DNA of 64,000 bases. It comes from Maribrevibacterium harenarium. GTDB lineage: Bacteria; Pseudomonadota; Gammaproteobacteria; Pseudomonadales; Marinomonadaceae. Both the position numbers and the translations under genes were made by a program. A model generated the notes under the pieces. The model was not told the origin of the DNA. It did no database searches and saw nothing but the letters and a program-made list of their open reading frames with translations. Positions 1 through 8,464 of this stretch are shown here, one piece after another (the first letter of the stretch is position 1; every line of letters begins with the position of its first letter). The stretch covers positions 1 to 64,000 of the forward strand of contig NZ_VFRR01000001.1 of the NCBI RefSeq assembly GCF_006385675.1. Reading direction: 5' to 3'.

Positions 1-2
1 AA

Positions 3-95
3 TATCTACCCCACTATCTCAGCTGGTTCCGGTATATGAAGCAGAATGAAAAGTCAGATCAAGGTCTGCTGTTTGCTGCTATGACCAACACCTAA
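3..95 (+). pseudogene. C-terminal end of an unidentified protein, possibly a transposase
   Basis: A reading frame is open from the window edge and stops with TAA at 93-95, giving about 30 residues with an aromatic-rich segment (YLPHYLSWFRYMK). The pattern reminds me of the C-terminus of IS1595/ISXO2-type transposases, but this is recall from a very short piece. The other two forward frames close within 50 bases. It could instead be the tail of an ordinary gene cut by the window edge. The usual upstream neighbour of ruvC in this group, yebC, does not end this way. No terminal inverted repeat can be recognised between 96 and 142. Confidence 0.3.
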
Positions 96-142
96 CTACA
101 ACACAGCCTCAAATATACAGTATAAGGTGCAGGAGTAAAAAA

Positions 143-697
143 TTGACAAGAATACTGGCGATAGACCCAGGCTCACGCTTGACTGGTTTTGGGATAATTG
201 ATGTGGACGGCAGCCAGCGCAAATACGTGACTTGCGGTACAATTCGTTTGCCTGAGGGAAATCTGGCAGACAAGTTGCGCTTAATCTTCCAGTCCGTTAG
301 TCATATTATCGACGAATATACGCCCCATGAATTTGCGATAGAGGAAGTCTTCTTGGCGAAAAACGCTAATTCAGCGTTAAAACTGGGTCAAGCTCGCGGG
401 GCGGCGATTGTAGCGGCTGCAAATGCGGGCTTAGATGTCTGTGAATATGCAGCCAGGCGGGTAAAGCAGTCCGTAACTGGCAGTGGTAATGCCGACAAAA
501 GTCAGATTCAGGCGATGGTGAAGTTGCTGTTAAAACTTGAAGTAGAGCCCCAAGTCGACGCGGCTGATGCTTTAGCAATCGCCTTGTGTCACGCCAGTAC
601 TCGAACGGCATTAGGTATAGAATACGGTAAAGGAAAGCGAGCTGGGCGTAGCGCCAAGCGTTGGCAATTGTCAGATGTTAGGAATATAAATAAATGA
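143..697 (+). CDS. ruvC: Holliday junction resolvase RuvC
   Basis: Cytoplasmic endonuclease that cuts Holliday junctions together with the RuvAB motor. The 184-residue product has family length. The four acidic catalytic positions are visible: D8 in LAIDPGSR, E67/E68 in AIEEVF, and D139 and D142 in DAADALAIALCHA, in register with E. coli D7, E66, D138 and D141. The start is a TTG preceded by AGGAG at 131-135; it gives the expected N-terminus MTRILAIDPG. The stop overlaps the ATG of ruvA, so ruvCAB is translationally coupled. No LexA-type CTG-N10-CAG box was found upstream. Confidence 0.97.
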   Translation: MTRILAIDPGSRLTGFGIIDVDGSQRKYVTCGTIRLPEGNLADKLRLIFQSVSHIIDEYTPHEFAIEEVFLAKNANSALKLGQARGAAIVAAANAGLDVCEYAARRVKQSVTGSGNADKSQIQAMVKLLLKLEVEPQVDAADALAIALCHASTRTALGIEYGKGKRAGRSAKRWQLSDVRNINK

Positions 698-1293
698 TCG
701 GCAGAATAAGTGGTACCTTGCTAGAGAAAATGCCGCCGGAATTGCTGGTAGATGTGAACGGGGTTGGGTACGAGTTGTTTGCATCAATGAATACGATTTA
801 TGAAATGCCTCAGGTAGGCGGGCAAGTGGTATTGCATACCCATTTGCAGGTAAAGGAAGATGGTCATACTCTGTTTGGCTTTTACACCAAGGATGAAAGG
901 GCGTTGTTTCGAATCCTAATAAAGGTGAATGGCATCGGCCCGAAAATGGCGCTGTCTATTTTATCGAGCATGAATGCCAGCGAGTTGGTAGAGGCTGTAC
1001 AAGAATCCCAGGTTGCCGCCCTCACTAAGATCCCCGGTGTCGGTAAGCGCACCGCAGAGCGTCTAGTGGTAGAATTGCGCGATAAGCTAGGGGCTGCCGC
1101 TAAGCAAGACCTATTTTCTCCCGGTGTAGTAGTGCAAAAGGTGCAATCAGATCCCCGTCAAGAAGCGGAAGCAGCGTTGATTGCTCTTGGTTACAAACCC
1201 CAAGAGGCAGCCAAGATGATAGCGGCGTTACCAAAGGACAGTAGTGATAGCGAAACCTTAATCAAGTTAGCGCTTAAGAGTATGTTGAGGTAA
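694..1293 (+). CDS. ruvA: Holliday junction branch-migration protein RuvA
   Basis: RuvA binds four-way junctions as a tetramer and recruits RuvB rings. The 199-residue protein begins with the OB-fold ([12 protein letters not shown]). Two helix-hairpin-helix motifs follow, VNGIGPKMA near residue 80 and [12 protein letters not shown] near residue 110. A flexible linker at about 140-150 leads to the small C-terminal RuvB-contact domain ([16 protein letters not shown]). It starts inside the ruvC stop and ends 5 bases before ruvB, consistent with one ruvCAB transcript. Confidence 0.97.
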   Translation: MIGRISGTLLEKMPPELLVDVNGVGYELFASMNTIYEMPQVGGQVVLHTHLQVKEDGHTLFGFYTKDERALFRILIKVNGIGPKMALSILSSMNASELVEAVQESQVAALTKIPGVGKRTAERLVVELRDKLGAAAKQDLFSPGVVVQKVQSDPRQEAEAALIALGYKPQEAAKMIAALPKDSSDSETLIKLALKSMLR

Positions 1294-1298
1294 CCACA

Positions 1299-2312
1299 TT
1301 GATTGAATATGACCGCATCGTCAGTGGAGAAGTACGTGGCTCAGAAGGGCAAGTCGATCGTGCAATTCGTCCCCAAAGCCTTGGTGAGTACATTGGGCAG
1401 CCGGTAGTTAAGGAGCAAATGGGGATTTTTATCGAAGCGGCTCGTCAGCGTGGAGAACCGCTCGATCACTCGTTAATATTTGGTCCTCCAGGGCTTGGTA
1501 AGACCACCTTAGCGAATATTATCGCCAATGAAATGGGTGCGGAAATTCGTACGACTTCAGGGCCAGTCTTAGAACGAGCAGGTGACTTGGCTGCTCTACT
1601 GACTAATTTAAATGAGGGGGATGTGCTCTTTATTGACGAGATACATCGTCTAAGTCCAGCGATCGAGGAAGTGCTGTACCCTGCTATGGAGGACTATCAA
1701 ATAGATATCATGATCGGAGAGGGGCCAGCAGCTAGGTCGATCAAAATTGATATTCCACCCTTTACCTTAGTGGGCGCAACAACTAGAGCGGGCTTGCTGA
1801 CGTCGCCGTTGCGCGATCGTTTCGGTATTGTGCAACGTTTGGAGTTTTATGATGTCGAAGCATTGACTCAAATTGTTGCACGTTCTGCGGGTAAACTTGG
1901 TGTAAATTTAGATCCAACAGGCTGCTATGAGGTCGCAAGGCGATCCCGTGGTACACCACGCATAGCGAACCGCTTGCTGCGACGTGTGCGCGATGTGGCA
2001 CAGGTATCTGGTGAGGCAATAGTTGGCCAAGCGGTTGCCCAACGCGCCTTAGATATGTTAAGTGTAGATTGTCAGGGGTTCGACCATCTGGATCGTCGTA
2101 TGTTGTTGACTATGATCGAGAAGTTTGACGGTCGCCCAGTCGGCTTGGATAGCATTGCCGCGGCAGTCGGGGAAGATAAAGACACAATCGAAGATGTGAT
2201 TGAACCGTTTTTAATTCAGCAGGGCTACGTGATTCGTACACCCCGTGGAAGGCAAGTCACCAAGCGCGCCTATGAACATTTTAATTATCAATTACCAGAA
2301 GATTTAGGTTAG
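1299..2312 (+). CDS. ruvB: Holliday junction helicase RuvB
   Basis: AAA+ hexameric DNA motor of the RuvABC resolvasome. Walker [10 protein letters not shown] lies at residues 62-70 and Walker B LFIDEIH near 110. The arginine-finger region follows, then a C-terminal winged helix ([16 protein letters not shown] and [14 protein letters not shown]). Length 337 aa is normal. The TTG start at 1299 gives MIEYDRIVS, matching the E. coli MIEADRLIS start, so I prefer it to the in-frame ATG at 1308. It sits 11 bases before tolQ. The thioesterase gene ybgC, usually found here, is missing. Confidence 0.97.
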   Translation: MIEYDRIVSGEVRGSEGQVDRAIRPQSLGEYIGQPVVKEQMGIFIEAARQRGEPLDHSLIFGPPGLGKTTLANIIANEMGAEIRTTSGPVLERAGDLAALLTNLNEGDVLFIDEIHRLSPAIEEVLYPAMEDYQIDIMIGEGPAARSIKIDIPPFTLVGATTRAGLLTSPLRDRFGIVQRLEFYDVEALTQIVARSAGKLGVNLDPTGCYEVARRSRGTPRIANRLLRRVRDVAQVSGEAIVGQAVAQRALDMLSVDCQGFDHLDRRMLLTMIEKFDGRPVGLDSIAAAVGEDKDTIEDVIEPFLIQQGYVIRTPRGRQVTKRAYEHFNYQLPEDLG

Positions 2313-2323
2313 AGGAAGAGTAC

Positions 2324-3001
2324 ATGTCCATTTGGGGTCTAATTGCCAGTGCAAGTCTAGTGGTGCAGCTGGTTATGCTGGTGTTGTTGTTAGCCTCGGT
2401 ATTTTCTTGGGTGGTTATTTTTCAGCGGATCAGAGTGCTGAAACGGGCGCGTAAAGTGCGCAGTCAATTTGAGGATATGTTCTGGTCTGGGACTGACCTA
2501 AATAAGCTCTATCACCAACTTAATCTTGAAGGTCGAAAAGTAGAAGGCATCGAAAATATCTTCACCGCCGGTATTAAAGAGTTTGCTCGTCTGCGTAAGC
2601 ATTCTGGGGTAGATCCCGATGCGGTTATGGGGGGCGTGGAGCGAGCCATGAAAGTGGCCCTATATCGTGAAGAAGAGCGTCTTGATCAGCATTTACCTTT
2701 CTTGGCAACAGTTGGCTCGATTAGTCCCTATATTGGTCTGTTTGGTACTGTGTGGGGGATTATGCATGCATTCCTTGGCTTGGCTGAAGTACAACAAGCG
2801 ACGCTAGCAACCGTTGCGCCGGGTATCGCCGAGGCTTTGATTGCGACAGCGATTGGTCTAGCGGCAGCGATTCCGGCGGTAGTTGCTTACAATCGATTCT
2901 CTGCGGGTGCGGATTCTCTGGTCTCTTCTTATGAAAACTTTGCTGATGAGTTTTCAAGTGTCTTGCATCGTCAAGTGCATGCCCGTGATGGAGGCGTTTA
3001 A
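2324..3001 (+). CDS. tolQ: Tol-Pal system proton channel subunit TolQ
   Basis: Inner-membrane subunit that, with TolR, uses the proton motive force to energise TolA for outer-membrane constriction at division. The 225-residue protein has the MotA/TolQ/ExbB layout: one TM helix at about 12-34, a large cytoplasmic loop, and two TM helices at about 130-155 (FLATVGSISPYIGLFGTVWG) and 168-190 (ALIATAIGLAAAIPAVVAY). RBS AGGAAG precedes the ATG. The TAA stop overlaps the tolR ATG by one base. Confidence 0.97.
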   Translation: MSIWGLIASASLVVQLVMLVLLLASVFSWVVIFQRIRVLKRARKVRSQFEDMFWSGTDLNKLYHQLNLEGRKVEGIENIFTAGIKEFARLRKHSGVDPDAVMGGVERAMKVALYREEERLDQHLPFLATVGSISPYIGLFGTVWGIMHAFLGLAEVQQATLATVAPGIAEALIATAIGLAAAIPAVVAYNRFSAGADSLVSSYENFADEFSSVLHRQVHARDGGV

Positions 3002-3423
3002 TGGCTCGTAGTAGACGACGGGGTAAGCGTAAACAAGTCGCAGAGATTAACGTCGTACCTTACATTGACGTCATGCTCGTGTTGTTGGTCATTTTCATGG
3101 TCACGGCACCGATGCTGACGCAAGGGGTCGATGTGGAGTTGCCGAATGCAAACGCCACACCTATCGAGTCCGACAATTCTGATGTACTGATTGCCTCTGT
3201 GGATCGCGATGGTCAGTACTATATTGACATCGGAGGAGAGCAAGCTCCCCTAGGTTTAGAGGAATTAAAAGACAGGGTGCGTAAAGTGTTGGCCCAAAAC
3301 CCTAGTTTGCCTGTTTTGGTACGAGGCGACAAAAATGTTTCCTACGGTGATGTGGTGGGGCTTATGGTCGCTCTGCAAGGTGCCGGTGTGCAGAATATTG
3401 GTTTGGTGACTGAGCCTGAATGA
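3001..3423 (+). CDS. tolR: Tol-Pal system subunit TolR
   Basis: Periplasmically anchored partner of TolQ in the proton channel. The 140-residue protein has a basic cytoplasmic N-terminus and one TM helix containing the channel aspartate (INVVPYIDVMLVLLVIFMV, about residues 16-36). A periplasmic ExbD/TolR domain follows, ending in [12 protein letters not shown]. The start overlaps the tolQ stop and the stop overlaps the tolA start (ATGA). Confidence 0.97.
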   Translation: MARSRRRGKRKQVAEINVVPYIDVMLVLLVIFMVTAPMLTQGVDVELPNANATPIESDNSDVLIASVDRDGQYYIDIGGEQAPLGLEELKDRVRKVLAQNPSLPVLVRGDKNVSYGDVVGLMVALQGAGVQNIGLVTEPE

Positions 3424-4412
3424 AGATGAAGTGGCGAGATAGAGACGGATATGGCTTACCTGTCATGCTGGCCGTGGGCTTACACCTATCGGTGGTGTTA
3501 GTCGGTGTTGCTGTGGCTGCTTGGGATGGCAGTGAGGTCACTCCGCCGAAACGTCCTCCGATAGTGAATGCAACAGTAATAGACGTATCGCAGACTATTA
3601 TTGGCCAGCGAGAAGCAGAGCAAGCTGCTCAGGCAGCCGCTCAAGCGGCTGAGGCTGCGCGGAAGAAACAAGAGCAACAACGAATCGAACAGCAAAAGCG
3701 CGCCGCCGCAGAACAAAAGCGTCAGGCTGAAGCTGAACGAAAAAAACAGGAAACAGCTCGGCAGCAAGCAGAAGCGAAGCGTCAAGCTGAGCTAGAAAAA
3801 CAACGCCAAGCAGAAGCTCAAAAACGTCAGGCAGAGCAGCAGCGTCAGGCAGAACAGCGTAAGCAAGCCGAAGCAGAGGCCAAAAAGCTTGCCGAACAAC
3901 GGCGTCAGGCAGAGCAACAACGTTTGGCCCGCGAAGCAAAACAGCGTCAAGAAGAGGCTCGTCGCCAGGAGCAAGAACGCCAAGCTCAGTTGGAGCGAGA
4001 GCGGCAGGAGCAGGCGGCTCGAGAGGCTGCTGAACAGCAAAGACAGGCAGAAGAAGCCTTGAAGCGGGCAGTCGCGGAAGAGGAAGCGCGTAAGCAAGCG
4101 GTGGCTGAACAGCAAATGGTTCAGTCAATTAGTAGTTTAATAAATCAGAGAGTCACCGACGCTTGGATAAGGCCACCGAATGCGCGTAATGGAATGAAGA
4201 CTAAGCTGCGTATCTACTTCTTGCCCAATGGTGAAGTCAATAACGTGCAGGTGTTAGAGCAAAGTGGCAATGGTCTATTTGACCAGCGGGCCGTGGATGC
4301 TGTCTACAAAGTAGGACGAATCGAGGAATTGTCGGAAGTGGATCCCTATATTTTTGAACGAAACTTCCGTCAAGTAGACTTATTGTTTAACCCACAAGAC
4401 TTGAGAAACTAA
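3420..4412 (+). CDS. tolA: Tol-Pal system protein TolA
   Basis: TolA bridges the TolQR motor and the Pal/TolB complex at the outer membrane. The 330-residue product has an N-terminal TM helix at about 14-36. A long Ala/Gln/Lys/Glu/Arg-rich helical stalk spans about 65-235, and a globular domain III lies at about 238-330 ([31 protein letters not shown]). The repetitive stalk produces long open frames on both other strands and phases, which I regard as composition artefacts. Overlaps tolR by 4 bases and the tolB ATG by 1. Confidence 0.95.
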   Translation: MKMKWRDRDGYGLPVMLAVGLHLSVVLVGVAVAAWDGSEVTPPKRPPIVNATVIDVSQTIIGQREAEQAAQAAAQAAEAARKKQEQQRIEQQKRAAAEQKRQAEAERKKQETARQQAEAKRQAELEKQRQAEAQKRQAEQQRQAEQRKQAEAEAKKLAEQRRQAEQQRLAREAKQRQEEARRQEQERQAQLERERQEQAAREAAEQQRQAEEALKRAVAEEEARKQAVAEQQMVQSISSLINQRVTDAWIRPPNARNGMKTKLRIYFLPNGEVNNVQVLEQSGNGLFDQRAVDAVYKVGRIEELSEVDPYIFERNFRQVDLLFNPQDLRN

Positions 4413-5713
4413 TGAATTTTAGAAATATTGGCCTTATATTGCTTCTGCTCGTAGCTGGCTTGGTGCAGCGAGCGCATGCGCAATTAGTCATTGAGATTAC
4501 CAGTGGTGCTGATCAACTATTGCCCATTGCTGTTGTGCCCTTCGATGACGCAACCGCTCAGCCTTTGCCTGTTGATGTGGCGGAGATTATTGAAAATGAC
4601 TTATTGCGCAGCGGGGTGTTTGAAACGATTCCTCGACGCAACATGATCAGCAGACCGAGTGACGCTAAAGATGTCCATTTCCGTGATTGGCGTCTTTTGC
4701 GTGCTGATTACGTGTTAGTTGGACAAGTGCTGAAAACTGCCCAAGATCGCTACCGCGTTGTCTACGAGCTGATGAATGTGGCGACAGAGCAGCGTGTCGG
4801 TAAAAAGGAGGGCATTGATGTGGCGGGTGCTAACCTGCGTGATGCCGCTCACTATGTGTCCGATAAAATTTATGAGCAGCTTACGGGTATCCGGGGCGCA
4901 TTTAGTACGCGGATATTGTACGTGACAGCCGAAGGGGATCGGCTAGCACCTACCTTTAAATTGCAGGTGGCGGACGCAGATGGTCATCGGCCTCAAGTTG
5001 TGGTGGAGTCGAAAGAGCCTATTCTCTCTCCGTCATGGAGCCACGACGGTAAATTTATTGCCTATGTTATGTTCCGCAATCGTCGTCCGAATATATTTAT
5101 TCAAGAGCTGGCGACTGGTAAACAGGAGCGATTGGCCCAGTTTCCAGGATTAAACGGTGCCCCCGCATGGTCTCCGGATGGGAAAAAATTAGCCGTTGTT
5201 TTATCGAAGGACGACAACCCCGAGATTTACGTACTAGATATTGTCACTAAAAAGCTAACCCGTATGACTAACCACTATGCAATTGATACAGAGCCTAGCT
5301 GGGAGCCGGATGGCAAGGGCATCATCTTCACCTCTGATCGTGGTGGTAATCCACAAATTTACCGCTTAGATGTGGATAGCAAGGAAGTAGAACGGGTTAC
5401 CTTCGAGGGGGAATTGAACACCCGCGCTCGTTTGACTCCAGACGGTCGCTATCTTGTCACCGTACAAAAGAATGATGGCAGTTATCATATCGCCTTGCAG
5501 GATATGCGTAATGGTCGTGTACAAGTATTAACAGAGACCTATCTTGATGAGTCCCCAAGCATTGCTCCTAATGGTAGTATGGTGATGTATGCGACGACTC
5601 AGGGTAATAAAGGTATTCTTGCAGTAGTTTCCGTTGATGGATTGGTAAAATATAAGTTACCATCAGCAGATGGTGACGTGCGAGAGCCTGCTTGGTCTCC
5701 GTATTTCAAATAG
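4412..5713 (+). CDS. tolB: Periplasmic Tol-Pal protein TolB
   Basis: Periplasmic beta-propeller that exchanges between Pal and TolA. The 433-residue precursor has a signal peptide cleaved after AHA (residues 22-24). An N-terminal TolB domain follows ([10 protein letters not shown] to [12 protein letters not shown]). The propeller is built from WD40-like repeats such as [44 protein letters not shown] and EPAWSPYFK. Starts in the tolA stop; pal follows after 21 bases with its own RBS. Confidence 0.97.
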   Translation: MNFRNIGLILLLLVAGLVQRAHAQLVIEITSGADQLLPIAVVPFDDATAQPLPVDVAEIIENDLLRSGVFETIPRRNMISRPSDAKDVHFRDWRLLRADYVLVGQVLKTAQDRYRVVYELMNVATEQRVGKKEGIDVAGANLRDAAHYVSDKIYEQLTGIRGAFSTRILYVTAEGDRLAPTFKLQVADADGHRPQVVVESKEPILSPSWSHDGKFIAYVMFRNRRPNIFIQELATGKQERLAQFPGLNGAPAWSPDGKKLAVVLSKDDNPEIYVLDIVTKKLTRMTNHYAIDTEPSWEPDGKGIIFTSDRGGNPQIYRLDVDSKEVERVTFEGELNTRARLTPDGRYLVTVQKNDGSYHIALQDMRNGRVQVLTETYLDESPSIAPNGSMVMYATTQGNKGILAVVSVDGLVKYKLPSADGDVREPAWSPYFK

Positions 5714-5734
5714 AAGCGCATTAAGGAGCGACTA

Positions 5735-6325
5735 ATGAGTGTAAAAAAACTGGGTAAGTTTGCAGTAGTTGGTTTGTCTGCTGCGTGGTTGGCAGGCTGT
5801 AGCACAACGGCAACTGAAGCAGATTCTGCTACGACAGCAGAAGAAAATGCAGCAACCACCGAAGAGCAGGCTGCTGCTGGGACTGATGCTGCTGGTGATC
5901 AGGCATTTGGTGCAGGTGGTGAATCCTCTGTGTCCAGCACTATCATCGTTGACGAAGAAGCGGCTGCACAACAGGCACAGCAAGACCTACTTGCAGGTGT
6001 TGATACGGTATTCTACTTCGATTTCGATAAATCAATCGTTCGTCCAGAAGCTCGTGAAGCGTTAGCGAAACATGCTCAATTCCTAGTGGCTAATCCTGAT
6101 GCTCGCATCGTTTTAGAAGGTCATGCCGATGAGCGCGGTACCCGTGAGTACAACATGGCTTTGGGTGAGCGTCGTGCAAAAGCGGTTAGCCGTTATCTGA
6201 CTATCCAAGGTGTTGCTGCCTCTCAAATCGAGACAGTAAGCTTTGGTGAAGAAGTACCAGTTGCGTTTGGTCATGACGAGTCTTCTTGGCAGTTAAACCG
6301 TCGTGTAGAAGTACGTTACGAGTAA
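5735..6325 (+). CDS. pal: Peptidoglycan-associated lipoprotein Pal
   Basis: Outer-membrane lipoprotein that binds peptidoglycan and TolB. The lipoprotein signal ends in the lipobox LAGC with Cys22. An acidic, low-complexity Ala/Glu/Thr linker runs to about residue 85. The OmpA-like domain follows (FYFDFDKSIVRPEA, LEGHADERGTREYNMALGERRA), carrying the diaminopimelate-binding Asp and Arg region. The linker is longer than in E. coli Pal (196 versus about 173 aa). AAGGAG lies upstream of the ATG. Confidence 0.97.
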   Translation: MSVKKLGKFAVVGLSAAWLAGCSTTATEADSATTAEENAATTEEQAAAGTDAAGDQAFGAGGESSVSSTIIVDEEAAAQQAQQDLLAGVDTVFYFDFDKSIVRPEAREALAKHAQFLVANPDARIVLEGHADERGTREYNMALGERRAKAVSRYLTIQGVAASQIETVSFGEEVPVAFGHDESSWQLNRRVEVRYE

Positions 6326-7131
6326 TGATAGCGATAAAGAAGCAGGCATCTGCTTGTGTATTAGGGCTGGCGCTGTTTACAGCGCCAGCTGCTAATGCAG
6401 AAGGCGCAGCCTTGTCCCCCAATGCGGCAGCAGACTTGCTATATCAGCTGGAAATGCTGCAACAGGAAGTTTCTTCCCTTCGAGGTCGACTTGAAGAGCA
6501 AGAACATGAGTTAAACAAGATGCGTGAGCGTCAGCGTGATCGGTACGTTGACTTGGATCGTAGAATTTCCCTGTTGTTAACTCAGCAAGCCCAGTCCCCT
6601 GTGGTAGGTACCGCTGTTGTGTCTGAAGCAGACAGTTCACCCGATGTGGCGACTCCGACTGTAGTCGCGTCTCCCGTTGTCACGGGTTCAGTTGCTACTG
6701 CCCCTGTTGCTTCTGTGTCCGTCGCTACCGCTCCCGTGGTGTTGCAGGCTCCGGCAGCAAATGTGGAAGAGTCCTACAAAGCGGCCTATGAGCTGATACG
6801 CAATAAGCAGTTTGATCAGGCGAAAGCGGCATTTGAGCAGTTTGTTCAGCAGCACCCCAATGTTACGTTAACAGGCAATGCCTATTACTGGTTAGGTGAA
6901 TTAGAGCTTGTTTTGGGTAATCCGGCCGCTGCAATCAACCAGTTCTCAGTTGTTGTTAACAAATTTGTGGGGCACTCTAAAGTGGCTGATGCCACCTATA
7001 AGCTAGGTATCGTGTCCGACCAAATAGGTCAGCAGGATATTGCTGTTCAATACATGCAGCGCGTGGTTTCTGACTTTCCTGATAGTTCGGCAGCGACAAA
7101 AGCGACTGCTTATTTGACTAATTTGAAATAA
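6325..7131 (+). CDS. cpoB: Cell division coordinator CpoB (YbgF)
   Basis: Periplasmic TPR protein that couples Tol-Pal constriction to peptidoglycan synthesis. I start it at the ATG overlapping the pal stop (TAATG, 6325), which gives a clear signal peptide (MIAIKKQASACVLGLALF, cleaved after ANA). A trimerising coiled coil follows at about 35-75, then a Val/Ala/Pro/Thr-rich linker at about 85-145. TPR units make up the C-terminus (YKAAYELIRNKQFDQA, AYYWLGELELVLGNPAAAI, ATYKLGIVSDQIGQQDIA). Last gene of the tol operon; a tRNA promoter starts directly after it. Confidence 0.93.
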   Translation: MIAIKKQASACVLGLALFTAPAANAEGAALSPNAAADLLYQLEMLQQEVSSLRGRLEEQEHELNKMRERQRDRYVDLDRRISLLLTQQAQSPVVGTAVVSEADSSPDVATPTVVASPVVTGSVATAPVASVSVATAPVVLQAPAANVEESYKAAYELIRNKQFDQAKAAFEQFVQQHPNVTLTGNAYYWLGELELVLGNPAAAINQFSVVVNKFVGHSKVADATYKLGIVSDQIGQQDIAVQYMQRVVSDFPDSSAATKATAYLTNLK

Positions 7132-7135
7132 AAGC

Positions 7136-7163
7136 TTGCAATTCAATGGGATGTCATTAAGAT
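7136..7163 (+). promoter_or_regulatory. Promoter of the tRNA-Lys pair
   Basis: TTGCAA (7136-7141), a 16-base spacer and TAAGAT (7158-7163), ending 12 bases before the first tRNA-Lys. The same words, CTTGCAATTCAA and TAAGATACGC, recur upstream of the tRNA-Ser gene (43037-43065), which supports a real shared promoter type. Confidence 0.65.
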
Positions 7164-7175
7164 ACGCAACCCGTT

Positions 7176-7251
7176 GGGTCGTTAGCTCAGTTGGTAGAGC
7201 AGTTGACTTTTAATCAATTGGTCACTGGTTCGAATCCAGTACGACCCACCA
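7176..7251 (+). tRNA. tRNA-Lys (anticodon UUU), copy 1
   Basis: A 76-base tRNA with encoded CCA. The acceptor arms GGGTCGT and ACGACCC pair, the D-arm contains AGCTCAGTTGGTAGAGC, and the T-arm contains GGTTCGAATCC. The anticodon loop CTTTTAA places TTT at 7209-7211. It is nearly the same as E. coli tRNA-Lys. Confidence 0.98.
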
Positions 7252-7273
7252 ACTTTTCCTTTTTATGATCGAT

Positions 7274-7349
7274 GGGTCGTTAGCTCAGTTGGTAGAGCAG
7301 TTGACTTTTAATCAATTGGTCACTGGTTCGAATCCAGTACGACCCACCA
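7274..7349 (+). tRNA. tRNA-Lys (anticodon UUU), copy 2
   Basis: Exact 76-base copy of the tRNA at 7176-7251, after a 22-base AT-rich spacer, with anticodon TTT at 7307-7309. The pair is most simply one transcript from the promoter at 7136. No integrase gene or attachment-site duplication lies nearby, so this looks like an ordinary tandem gene duplication. Confidence 0.98.
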
Positions 7350-7388
7350 TCATCTTCCTTTAGTCGCCATTTCCTCAAGGGGATGATC

Positions 7389-8432
7389 ATGTCTGACGTG
7401 GTAGATAAGATCGCACTTCGCGAGACGGTTCAGAAATTCCTTTCTGAAGCAGAACACGCTATTCAAGCTCCTTCTATTGATACCGCTGAGTTACGCGCCG
7501 AGATTAAGCAGCTGTTAAAGCAAAAAGATGCCGTTCTCGTTGCGCACTACTACACAGACGATGCGATACAAGAACTGGCTGAAGAAACAGGTGGTATCAT
7601 CGCAGACTCGCTAGAGATGGCTCGCTTTGGCGCCAATCATCCGGCGAAGACTTTGATTGTTGCTGGTGTTAAGTTCATGGGCGAGACCGCAAAAATTCTC
7701 AGTCCAGAAAAAACCGTACTGATGCCAACGCTAGAGGCCACTTGCTCCCTAGATATCGGCTGTCCCGCAGAAGAATTTTCCGCGTTTTGTGATGCCCATC
7801 CAGATAGAACAGTGGTTGTATATGCTAATACTTCCGCTGCGGTTAAAGCTCGTGCAGATTGGGTGGTTACTTCTGCTATAGCGCTAGATGTGGTGCAGTA
7901 CTTATCCGATCGCGGTGAAAAAGTGCTTTGGGCACCTGATCAGCACCTTGGTGGTTACGTACAACAACAGACCGGCGCCGATATGGTGTTGTGGGATGGT
8001 GCCTGTATTGTGCACGAAGAGTTTAAAGCCAAAGGGATCTTAGACCTTAAAGCGGTTTATCCTGATGCGGCGATCCTAGTGCACCCAGAATCCCCAGATG
8101 CGGTAGTCGAAATCGCGGATGTAGTCGGTTCAACTTCTCAATTGCTGAAAGCGTCCCAGCAGATGGATAACGATACTTTTATCGTCGCTACTGACAGGGG
8201 CATTTTCTATAAAATGAAACAGGCTTCTCCTGGTAAACGTTTCGTGGAAGCGCCAACGGCTGGTTCAGGAGCTACCTGTCGCAGCTGTGCTCACTGCCCG
8301 TGGATGGCTCTAAACTCCCTTGAGCTATTGCGTAACGCCTTGAGAGATGGAAGTGGTGCTATCGAAGTCGATGAGGCGACGCGCATTGGGGCGTTGAAGC
8401 CATTGCAACGCATGTTAGACTTTAGCAAGTAG
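7389..8432 (+). CDS. nadA: Quinolinate synthase NadA
   Basis: Condenses iminoaspartate (from NadB) with dihydroxyacetone phosphate to quinolinate in de novo NAD synthesis. I start at the second of two in-frame ATGs, because AAGGGG at 7377-7382 abuts the first ATG (7383) but is well spaced from 7389. The protein is then 347 aa. The [4Fe-4S] ligands are Cys119, Cys206 and Cys303, with the same 87 and 97 residue spacing as E. coli Cys113/200/297. The CRSCAHC cluster gives two further cysteines. A terminator hairpin follows. Confidence 0.97.
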   Translation: MSDVVDKIALRETVQKFLSEAEHAIQAPSIDTAELRAEIKQLLKQKDAVLVAHYYTDDAIQELAEETGGIIADSLEMARFGANHPAKTLIVAGVKFMGETAKILSPEKTVLMPTLEATCSLDIGCPAEEFSAFCDAHPDRTVVVYANTSAAVKARADWVVTSAIALDVVQYLSDRGEKVLWAPDQHLGGYVQQQTGADMVLWDGACIVHEEFKAKGILDLKAVYPDAAILVHPESPDAVVEIADVVGSTSQLLKASQQMDNDTFIVATDRGIFYKMKQASPGKRFVEAPTAGSGATCRSCAHCPWMALNSLELLRNALRDGSGAIEVDEATRIGALKPLQRMLDFSK

Positions 8433-8441
8433 TCATTTAAT

Positions 8442-8464
8442 AAGCCCTCAATTGAAGAGGGCTT
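8442..8464. terminator. Hairpin between convergent nadA and bepA
   Basis: AAGCCCTC (8442-8449) pairs with GAGGGCTT (8457-8464) around a 7-base loop. It overlaps the bepA stop and lies just after nadA, so it can serve both directions; the tails are only mildly T-rich. Confidence 0.7.

Noticed and set aside
95-142. LexA (SOS) box upstream of ruvC
   Set aside because: No CTG-N10-CAG is present; the closest CAG pair is 11 bases apart and in the wrong sense.
3600-4100. Repeat array in tolA as a possible CRISPR
   Set aside because: Repeats are imperfect, codon-phased and inside an open reading frame, with no spacer structure.
3598-4128. 176-codon open frame on the minus strand inside tolA, and others beside it
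   Set aside because: Caused by the Ala/Gln/Lys/Glu repeat composition of the TolA stalk; Leu/Pro/Ala-rich with no RBS or domain.
7176-7349. Tandem tRNA-Lys copies as attachment-site duplication of an integrated element
   Set aside because: Both copies are whole genes 22 bases apart with no integrase or foreign DNA between them.
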